NCBI GenBank assembly: GCA_036250225.1
Contig: JAPZLL010000009.1
Span: 62,001-126,000, forward strand
Origin: Cercophora sp. LCS_1
Taxonomy: Eukaryota > Ascomycota > Sordariomycetes > Sordariales > Lasiosphaeriaceae
Length of the DNA: 64,000 bases
Reading direction: 5' to 3'
The notes beneath the pieces are model-generated. The model saw only the letters and a list, made by a program, of their open reading frames with translations, ran no database searches and was not told the origin of the DNA. The position numbers and the translations under genes are program-made. Positions 55,942 through 64,000 of the stretch are shown in pieces (position 1 is the stretch's first letter; each line of letters begins with the position of its first letter).

Positions 55942-56337
55942 ATGGCTCTAGGCTCAGACTCCGAGACCCCGCGGCGTACGCGACGTCCGTTTCTCCCCCT
56001 CCGGCCCCGCTAACCCCGTGTCCAGAGGCGACGCGCGAGGAGATGTCGGCGGCCAAACTCCCGCTGGCATACCGAGACAGTTGCGCCCACCTCCTGATCC
56101 CGCTCAATCGGTGCCGATACGAGACCTACTACCTCCCGTGGAAGTGCGAGGTACGAACAGTTGGCACTGCGCTGCCATTGCCACGAGAGGATCCCGACCG
56201 GGCTGACGAGACCTTTTTCTTCCCACCTTTAGGACGAGAGACATACGTACGAAAAGTGCCAATACGTCGAGTTCAAGAAGCGAGTGGCCAAGATGCACGA
56301 GCTCAGGGAGGCAAAGGGCGGCGAGCGGAGCAACTAG
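55942..56337 (+). CDS. NADH:ubiquinone oxidoreductase subunit NDUFB7
   Basis: Three exons, 55942-55975, 56026-56150 and 56233-56337, give 87 residues. The 50-nt first intron has a CTAAC branch and joins MALGSDSETPR to QATREEM, the expected start of fungal B18. The body AKLPLAYRDSCAHLLIPLNR then CRYETYYLPWKCEDERHTY and EKCQYVEFKKRVAKM is strongly conserved and carries two CX9C pairs (C-AHLLIPLNR-C and C-EDERHTYEK-C). It is an accessory subunit of mitochondrial complex I, imported to the intermembrane space and folded by Mia40. The short N-terminus compared with animals is normal for fungi. Reading the genomic frame straight through the first intron gives a stop, so splicing is required. Confidence 0.92.
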
Positions 56338-56542
56338 ACGATGGAACGAGGGGAAACGGGGTGACGGATCGCCGTGTACATATCCCGGGGCTACGGGAGC
56401 TGTGGGGATAGACAGCAATACGACTGAGCCGTTTGATCTGTACTTCCTGCATCGGTGAATCGGTGCAGACATGGCGGACACGGAGCGGGACTACTGGGAG
56501 GGAATACGTTGACGAACGGAAGCAGATATTATTACCGCCGAG

Positions 56543-58811
56543 TTACCTCAAGCCATCGAGATAGTTGACAAGACGCTTCTTGATCACGACACCGACGACC
56601 CGCGCCGTTTCCTCTTCGACCACGATCAAATACCGCAAACCGAGCTTCCCGAACATTTCCACCCCGTACTCAACCGGCGCCTTGGCCGTAACGGTCAGCG
56701 GTGTGCGATCAACAAAGTCGGCGACGATCCCCTTGATCAGATCGACTTCTTCGTCCTCCCTCGTCCCGTTCTCCTTGCCATCCAAGACACCCAGCACATA
56801 CTCGAGCTCCGCCTGTGGCAGGTACCCGTGGCAGATGCACCGATCGTTCACCAGAACCAGCCCCGCATCGAGCAAGCCCCGAGACTTGAGCTGTGCTAGC
56901 TTGTCCCGCAGCGTGGCCTTGCGCACACGATACTGAGGCCCAGTGTACAACGTGATTTCCTCCATGGTGTTTGGTGGAGGAACAAGATCTTCCATGGTGC
57001 CCTCTCTCCCAAAGTCCGGCCGCAAGGAGCGGACCCTTGCCAAGGCGTGCTCGGCGTCGAGGAACGGATGGCCTAGCAAGTGCTGCGACAGGTCATACAC
57101 GCTCTCTTCGCTGATGGAATCGGCCACCCACTTGGCAGTCAGGATGGCGATCATGAAGGGCGGGATGAAGTTCACCTCGCCCGTCAACTCGAACATGATG
57201 ACAGCCAAGCTCACCGTCATCCTGCTGACACCTGCCAGGAAAGCGGCAGACCCAACCATGGCGAAGATACCCGGCGATATTCCAGGAACGAGTTGCCCGA
57301 CCATGCGGCCAAACAGCGCTCCGGCGTCCAGAGCCGGGATGATGACGCCCGACGGAACCTTGCAGCCGAACGTGATGATGGTTAGGAACAGCTTGGTCAA
57401 CGTGCCCGATATCAGCCAAGTGTAATACGTGCCTGTGCCACCGAGCTCCGCTTCCTGTCGACAAAGCCAAGACCCTTCGGGCTTGGTGCAATCGACGAGC
57501 AGCTCGGCCATGACGACGTCTCCCGTTTCGCGGATCAAAACATTGGGGTACTGCAGCATCGCTGTCGCAAAGACCACAATGAAGAGTTCCAAGACTGGGT
57601 TGCCCTTGATCAGCGGCAGCGACCGAAAGAACTTGGACCATCGGAAGTTGGCCCGGCAAAACACACCGCCAAACAAGCCGCCACAAACCCCAAGGAGGAT
57701 GAAGACCAAGTAATGGACCACATCATAGTCGACCCCGTAGTTTGTCTCAAACAGCACCAATTTGCCTGTCCCCGTCGGGTTCAGCTGCTTCAACGTCGCC
57801 GCCGCAACCAACGAACACAAAAAGGACCTCCACATAACCCTCCTCGGGAAGTACGTACTAATTTCCTGCATCACATCAGCTCCCCTCTTTTCTTTGTCAC
57901 TGACAGAGGAAAGGACTCACCTCATACGCAAACAAAACACCCCCAATCGGCGCCCCAAAAGCAACCGACAGCCCCGCCGAACACCCCACAGCCAACATCT
58001 CCCTCATCTTCCTCTCACTCCCTCGATACTTGGCAAACCATCCCGCCACCAGCGCAGCCACGCAAGCGGAAATATGCACAAACGGTCCCTCCTTGCCCAG
58101 ACACATGCCCGTTGCCACCGCAAACGTCGCGCCCACCGCCTTGACAACCAACACCTTCACATCCAAAAACCCGGGTATCACGAACCCCGACAAAATAGTC
58201 TTGATCTCTGGAATCCCGCTCCCCGCAGCCATGTACATCGTTCCACCCTGCGCCGTCTCGGTCCCATACCCGCCTCCCTCGGCAGTAGGTAGCTTGGTTC
58301 TGGTCGTGGTGGTTACAACACCCGCGATAAGACCGAACACCAGTGCGAGACCGACGTACATGGCGTACGAGGTTGCTGTGTCATCTTCATCCCAGGGGAT
58401 CCAGTCGCTACAGAATGAGCGGGGAGTGAATAGCGAGGAGGGGCAGTAGCCGGACTTGAGGTCGGCGACGGTGGCGACGCTGATGTCGACGAGGTAGGCG
58501 ATGAAGGCAGTGAGAAGGCCGATTAGGATGGAGGCCAGCCAGCCTTGGAGGGCGTCGAAGTGGGATAAGAGGCGTTGGCGGGGCGTTGGGTGCGCTGGGT
58601 GCAGGGTGCGGTGGCGGGTTGTGTCGTGGGCTAGGAGGGAGAGCCAGTCGATGGTTGTGTAGGAGTTGTAGGGGAGGTGGTCGGGGAGAGGAGGGTGAAG
58701 GGTTGGCGGTGGGGAGGGGGAGGAGGAGGAGTGGAGGGATTCGAGGTCTGCCTCGGAGTGGTTGGTAGAGGGGTGGTGGCTCGAGAGGAGGGCGGTTGTC
58801 TCTGAGGGCAT
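56543..58811 (-). CDS. CLC chloride channel / H+ exchanger with CBS domains
   Basis: Exons 57921-58811 and 56543-57865 around a 55-nt intron give 737 residues. Start ATG 58811 (MPSETTALLSS); the frame is open upstream but without ATG. CLC filter motifs: GSGIPE (residues 197-202), GKEGPFVH with gating Glu241, and GAPIGGVLFAYEEIS after splicing, where the Glu pair includes the position of the proton glutamate of CLC exchangers. Then KVPSGVIIPALDAGALFGR and TGEVNFIPPFMIAILTAKW. The C-terminus has two CBS domains (VNDRCICHGYLPQAELEYVL and GLRYLIVVEEETARVVGVV). In yeast the homologue Gef1 works in Golgi, endosomes and vacuole for pH and iron/copper handling. Gating and proton Glu suggest an exchanger. 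Confidence 0.92.
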
Positions 58812-59440
58812 CGTGTGACCTTGGCGCTGGTGTTTGAGGATCAGCCGCGAAGAAGACAAGGGACGGCGGGGTTCAGCTGCAGGGAAATGAGCGACGACAG
58901 CAGGGCAGTGTGCAAGAGACCGGCATCATAGACGGGATCGCGGAGGGAAGCGATTTCACAGATTGCGATTGACGAAGATAGCTGCTATCTTCTGGGGGTT
59001 CACGATAACGACTGCCGACTGACATCACTGGAAGGAGCATCCCGCTGGCTGGGTGATAAGAGATGGAGGGCGAGATAAGATCTTGTGCATCGCCAAGGTG
59101 CCACAGCACATGCAGACTCGACTTTGTCTCAACGGGTCAGACCTAGACCAACTTGGATCCATGGCATCAAACAGCACGCACTGTCCCCACTACTTTTTGG
59201 TGTCGTCAACTCAAAAGGAAAACACTGGCTCGCCAAGCCGCTGCGCCACTGCATCGCGACAAGATTGGGATGCATCCCCGCCTTGGACGCCGTTAATGCA
59301 CTCTCTATGCCAATCACGATGGAGCAATCCAGGCAGGACAGCAACTGAAGATGCGGCACACGACTGTGAAGCTAAGACCCGCAATCGACTTTGCCATCGC
59401 CGACGATCCTCCGGACGTCACCAAATGCCCTTGAACAGCA
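58812..59440. other. Intergenic sequence
   Basis: Divergent space between CLC and the HET pseudogene; nothing else recognised. Confidence 0.45.
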
Positions 59441-61452
59441 ATGGCCCTGTGCTCTTCCTGTGACGCGTTCCTCGGCGATGATGCCTACATTGACGATTCG
59501 CAACGACACATGGAGGGCTTACGATGGCGATACAATCTACCCGACTATGGGCGTCTCGAAGAAAACGCGGCTCGGGCTGTGATGGCTGTCGGTTCTTCCG
59601 AGACCAATTGCGCATCAATCTCGATGCCAAAAGACAATCGATCCCGCCCGAATCCAGCGTTTACATCCGGGCCCATGACCGCTTCGACTATTGCATGCTG
59701 TACGCCTTTGACCCCAGCCCCAACGCCCGGGTGAACAGCGTCATCTTTCCATATCGGGCCGTTCCCGCCGAGTACAGCTATGTCATGGTCCCAGAGAGCC
59801 CCGACAACGACGCTTGCTGGCACAGAGCCCTAGATTGGTTTCGGGAATGTACCACTTAGCACACTTCTTGCAGGCCACCTGCACTTAATCCCGTCCTGCC
59901 ACGACGTGTGATCGAGGTTCCTGAAGACGAAACGACACCTCGGCTGTTTCTTCCCCCGGATGGCACGGCGGCGTCCTACGTCGCCCTGAGCCATTGTTGG
60001 GGAAATCGCGACAGGATGGCAAAGCTGACATCGGAGAACGAGGATTCATGGCAAAACGGGATCGACTTGCAATCCCTGTCACGAAACTTTCGCGACGCCA
60101 TTGTCATCACCCATCGGCTCGGCACCCGATATCTTTGGATTGATGCGCTCTGCATTCTCCAAGACTCACACGCCGACTGGGTCGCTGAATCGCCCAAGAT
60201 GACATCTATATTTGGGACCGCTATCCTTGTCATTTCGGCCATGGCTGCGAACCACTGCGATGAGGGGATCCTCCAGCCACGGTTACTGATGCGCTCGCCG
60301 GGACTGGGCCCGTTCAAGGTATTCCTGGCCTCGGAGCTTTATCACGAAGACATTATCACGCAATCACCCCTGAGCTCGCGTGGCTGGGCAGCCCAGGGGA
60401 ACCTCGTCGCTTAAAGGCTTTTGCACTACACAGCAGCCGAGATGATATGGGAGTGCACAACCCATCAGTGCTCCGAGTCCACCCTGGCCGTCACGGATCG
60501 GACCACAAGGAGGCAAATCCCGAACCTTCTTGCACAATGGCATCGCCAAAAACGGGGGAGTGGCGCCGTCGTCAACACTGTCGACCAAAACAAATTGGAC
60601 GCAAACAGGGTGTTGGCCGCGTAGTTCTACTGCATCCAAACATACTCACCCCGGAAAATTTCGCTTCCACACGACAAGCTCCCCGCTGTTGCTGGCCTGG
60701 CCACCGCTTTCCAGGCCCTCCTTCCCGGCGCCGGAGATTACCTTGCTGGCCTGTGAACGGGGTACTTTGTGCGATGCCTTGCCTGGAAAAGCGTCGTCTT
60801 CACATATCCTAGATGGAAGCACGCCTCCGGGGCATTTTACAGCCGCCAATCGCAAAAGCCGCGCGCTGTCCGGCAAGCATACCGCGCTCCCTCGTGGAGC
60901 TGGGCCGCTCTCGACTACCCAATAACCTGGCCCTGGGAGGCCTACACGACCCGCATGCCCGAAAACCCTGCCGGCTGGTTGGCGTGGAGCTCACAGGACG
61001 CACGTCTTGTAGAGCACAAACTTGCCCCTATTGACGGGGACGGGTCGAGCCACTTAATGGGCGCAAAGGAGGGCTCATATATTATCCTCGACGCCAATTG
61101 CATCCCGGCATACGAATTCGACCACCACGATCTCCGTCACAGTTGGGATGCAGACAGGCCGGAGTATCAGTCCCTCTTCTCATCAAGCTCAAGTTCTCGG
61201 GGCAATGGGGAGACTGTCATTCTTCATCTCCAGGCCGTTATCTTCAACACCGATGGTACACCCCCGTGCATCGAGTGTTGTGCACTAGTCCTGCAAAGGG
61301 ACGGGCCTGATTGCGATTTCCAGAGGATCGGTCTTGTCACTTTCACGATACATTGCGGGTGTCGAGAAGTTGAGATGCAAGAAGATGTCGTGGATCTAGT
61401 GGAGATGTACAATTCGATGTCTTGGAGGCGGGAGCTTGTTAGGATTGTCTGA
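59441..61452 (+). pseudogene. HET domain pseudogene (four stops, one frameshift)
   Basis: Start ATG 59441 opens the usual HET N-terminus (MALCSSCDAFLGDD, RWRYNLPDYGRLEENAA). Then the frame must shift by one nucleotide near 59565-59575 to continue GCDGCRFFRDQL. In the new frame the gene is recognisable to 61452: YVALSHCWG, FRDAIVITHRLGTRYLWIDALCILQD, SSRGWAAQ, LLHYTAAEMIWE, DKLPAVAGLATAF and APSWSWAALDY. Stops interrupt at TAG 59857-59859, TAA 60412-60414, TAG 60622-60624 and TGA 60754-60756. The last lies in AGL-stop-TG where the family has Trp (TGG to TGA), and the third also fits TGG to TAG. The C-terminal part keeps a good frame. It is the most damaged HET locus of the window. Confidence 0.85.
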
Positions 61453-61677
61453 CAGCATGAGCGGTGCCCACCTGATAGGTATTTGCCGCCAACAACCATT
61501 TTTTATTTATCCACAAGGGCTTTTGCGTTTCGGAGCATAATATTCTAAGTTCTTATGACCTGTTGCTATACAACCAAACACACAAATCCACGTAATTATG
61601 CCTCCCGTCGAAATCCCCGTTGGTCCCAGTGCAACCTATGAATAAAGGGAAACGATGGGATGCAGAGCTGCGCACTA

Positions 61678-62940
61678 CTAACATCCTCGTCTCCCATCAT
61701 CAGTTCCGCGCCAGTCGCAATACGAAATCCATATCTGGACGCCACCCAGCCCGAGCGTGATCAAACCAAACAAAAGGGCAAATACAAACGCAACAGTGGT
61801 GATCCAGAACGTGTATCTCGGGCCTTTCCGTCTCTCGGCCCATTTCTCCGCCGCCGTAACGGGTATCGGGTCTTCGGCCTCTTCGAACAGGAGTTCTAAT
61901 CGCATCGCCCAGTGGGGATACCTTTCAAAGAGGGCTTTGTTGGTCCTGATGGGCCTGTGGAAATAGTCATAGCCCGGCGGGTACTGTGATGGGCTGTGAA
62001 ACAGCGTAGCCGGTTCCAGGAGCTGGTCGCACATCTTATCATGGTCATCGTGTGAGCCCGACGACAAGCGAAAAAAAGACATCTCCCCATGGCGATTTCG
62101 AACAAGTTTTTCAAGCCATCCGCGATCATGAAGAGGAAACAAGAGTTTGTACGTCATAAGAGTCCCGAAGACGAAACTGGGCGCATAACACCCGCTTTAA
62201 GCACATTAAACTATTAGCACGGCGGTTAGGAGCAACGGTGCCGGCACGCGTTGCCGCCACACGGAAGAGTTGACTTACAATTTCAGGCTCTCACTGAGCT
62301 TCATTCCCATATCCTTGCCCTTCAAAGCTCGATGCATTCCCACCAAAAGCGGGACATGTTCGAAAATCCTGACAGTTTTGCCGCTGCTCGAGGCTTCCAG
62401 CACCAGATGCTGCGACAAGTCTGATGTCCACTCGATAGTGATCTTAGCATAAGTTCCGAGGTACCGTGCTTGCAGCTTGGTTTGTCTGATGGGGATGGGG
62501 TCCAGGTCCTCCTTCTCTTGGATGAATGTATTCTCGACAAACTGTTGCAACGATTGCATCTCTTGCCAGACTTCCTTCCCCACTGCTGTTTCCCCCCCTT
62601 TCGGCACTGCGAGATCAAGACCAAGCATAATGCGCACGGCGATCAACAAAGCGCCTTCCAATTCGTCTGATTCCACCAGCTTCTTGATGGCGCTAGGAAC
62701 CGCAGACGGGTATTTGTTGAGTTCGGACCGAATCCCACCTCTTGGAACATCCCCCATTTTCTGAAGCACCTCCTTGATGAGAAAAAAGATGCCGCTCTCA
62801 TCCAAACCCCCGAACCTAGATATCTCGCCCTTGTGATGTTTGTAGTAGAAGCGAAAGTCGTCCTTGAATCCGTCGTCGTCCAATGAGAGAGACCATATTT
62901 GCAAGAGAGCCCGAAGGTCTCCCGCTTCGTCTGTTGCCAT
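61678..62940 (-). CDS. Conserved fungal protein with C-terminal membrane segment
   Basis: Exon 1 is 62279-62940 and exon 2 is 61678-62194; an 84-nt intron (GTAAGT...TTAAAG) gives 392 residues. ATG 62940 opens MATDEAGDLRALLQIW. The join makes FGCYAPSF-type sequence followed by LMTYKLLFPLHDR. The C-terminus has WAERRKGPRYTFWITTVAFV and a membrane helix (FALLFGLITLGLGGVQIWIS). I recognise this shape as an abundant ascomycete family without known function: a soluble N-terminal domain and one membrane anchor near the end. It is divergent from the incomplete gene at 63268, separated by 327 bp. Confidence 0.68.
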
Positions 62941-63267
62941 GGCCACGGTTTTAACGCAATCCAATATTCAGGGTCGTTAAAGTAATGGCTCGTTGTTTTA
63001 GAGGTCGACGAAGGGCGCAGGGAAGTGTAAAAGTGAAAGAATCCACCATGGTCGCGGCAAATTCGGGAACCCAAATCTTCCCCTCGGTTACACATTGGGT
63101 CGCAAAATATGCCAGGTGGGCACGATTAATTGGATGACTGAACCCGACCCAGCTGGTAGCACTAGGTACCTCCTCAAGTAACCAAACGCCCGTTGCTGAA
63201 AAGCCTGGCCTGGGCTCAGCACCCGAAGGCACAGGGCTCAATCCGCATTGCCACCTTGGTCACGACG

Positions 63268-64000
63268 ATGTCGACTTTTTGGCGTAAAGTTCTGAGTTTC
63301 CTTCAGGACATCTTCGAAGCCGTCGCTTTTCTGACGCTTCTGAGGTTCTTTCTGTACATCTTCAAAGCTATCGCAAATTGGTTTCTGAGGCTTTGCAAGG
63401 CCTTACTCACCCGGCTATGCTACATGGTCTGCTGCTGCACTGTCGCTTCGGTCGCCAACGACATACTGAAAATACTAAATCACGTTGTGATAGTGAGAGC
63501 CACGGAGACGCAGCCTTTAAACTTCGATCGCGAAGACGAAAAGAAGTTCAACAAATTTATCGCAACGTTCGAAAAGCAAAAGATCCAAAGGAAACCCAAA
63601 GACGTTTGCTTCTCCGGAGCTCAGTCGACGACAGGCAAACAGAAGTACATCAAGATCAGATTTGCGGGTTCCGAGAGAGATGTGCGAGAGTTGCATTTCC
63701 AACTATCACAAAATGAATGGACACAGATTTACGGCAGCCAGCTAGCCTTGCTGTATGAGATAACATCATCAGGCTCTGCTTACATGTATCGATTCCTCGC
63801 TGGGGAAGCGAACTTGGCGTCCTGGAACCTTTTAGGCGCGCCAAAAACGCACGACGCGGAGAGGACAGAGGGTTTTTCGTCTCTGTGTGGAATGACGGCA
63901 TCTGTCAAAGACAGAATCGATAACGAACGGCGCGTCACAATCGGCGGCATTGTGAGGAAGGACGGGCGTCTCTGGATCGCTACTGTGTGTCATGAAAAGA
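63268..64000 (+). CDS. Partial gene, membrane segments plus possible protease-like domain
   Basis: From ATG 63268 the frame stays open for 244 codons to the window edge, so the 3' part is missing. The N-terminus (MSTFWRKVLSFLQDIFEAVA) runs into hydrophobic segments (VAFLTLLRFFLYIFKAIA, LLTRLCYMVCCCTVASVA). A soluble part follows with FVIDN-like features absent but with SSLCGMTASVKDRID and RRVTIGGIVRKDGRLWIATV at the edge. That last motif resembles the start of trypsin-fold domains in fungal hypothetical proteins (STIGG.I.V.G..Y.LT..H). Family naming is tentative; the rest of the gene lies outside the window. Confidence 0.6.
   Translation, partial: MSTFWRKVLSFLQDIFEAVAFLTLLRFFLYIFKAIANWFLRLCKALLTRLCYMVCCCTVASVANDILKILNHVVIVRATETQPLNFDREDEKKFNKFIATFEKQKIQRKPKDVCFSGAQSTTGKQKYIKIRFAGSERDVRELHFQLSQNEWTQIYGSQLALLYEITSSGSAYMYRFLAGEANLASWNLLGAPKTHDAERTEGFSSLCGMTASVKDRIDNERRVTIGGIVRKDGRLWIATVCHEK

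Noticed and set aside
1..64000. tRNA, rRNA or CRISPR features
   Set aside because: I found no tRNA A/B-box pair with a folding cloverleaf, no rRNA-like stretch and no regular spaced repeats; a covariance-model scan would be decisive.

Overview
The window looks like nuclear DNA of a filamentous ascomycete (Pezizomycotina, probably Sordariomycetes). Protein-coding genes carry short introns (48-155 nt) with GTAAGT-like donors, CTAAC/CTGAC branch sites and YAG acceptors. The gene content is typical: HET-domain proteins, secreted cysteine-rich proteins, a GH75 chitosanase, a GMC oxidoreductase, a P450, ERG28 and NDUFB7. Several loci carry stop codons and transitions of the kind left by repeat-induced point mutation (RIP). 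Genes are monocistronic on both strands and there is no operon structure. Gene models were built by eye from splice signals, phase agreement and family motifs; no database was searched.

Layout, left part (1-29 kb). An F-box protein is followed by two solo LTRs of one retrotransposon family, each with its own perfect 5-bp target duplication, and then an intact HET gene. A hairpin-rich repeat cluster (7.9-8.65 kb) precedes an MBOAT/wax-synthase-like acyltransferase. Next come a second intact HET gene, an 8-Cys small secreted protein, a secreted GMC oxidoreductase, a HET pseudogene (minus), ERG28, and a fused CBM21-HET reading frame broken by one TAG. A TXNDC17-like protein and two small secreted proteins close this part; one of them is a very short Kex2-type 8-Cys peptide.

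Middle part (29-48 kb). An AT-rich stretch leads to a third intact HET gene. A secreted L-asparaginase-like protein follows, then a divergent P450/SAM-methyltransferase pair, a GH75 chitosanase, and an eEF1A-lysine-methyltransferase-like gene. After these lie the wreck of an NLR-type alpha/beta-hydrolase gene, a frameshifted conserved gene and an Ecp2-like secreted protein.

Right part (48-64 kb). A protein that joins a HeLo-like/STAND N-terminal domain to a retropepsin-like domain is divergently paired with a DUF6594-type membrane protein. Housekeeping genes follow: S28 serine carboxypeptidase, NDUFB7 of complex I, and a CLC chloride channel. A heavily damaged HET pseudogene, a conserved two-exon membrane protein and an incomplete gene running off the right edge end the window.

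Taken together this reads as a non-self-recognition hotspot. Six HET loci, an NLR-effector remnant and a HeLo-like fusion sit among secreted effector-type proteins. Half of the HET loci are broken by stops that fit C-to-T or G-to-A change, suggesting birth and death of incompatibility genes under RIP-like decay. The most unusual items are the CBM21-HET chimera, the HeLo-like/retropepsin protein beside DUF6594, and the 8-Cys Kex2 peptide.
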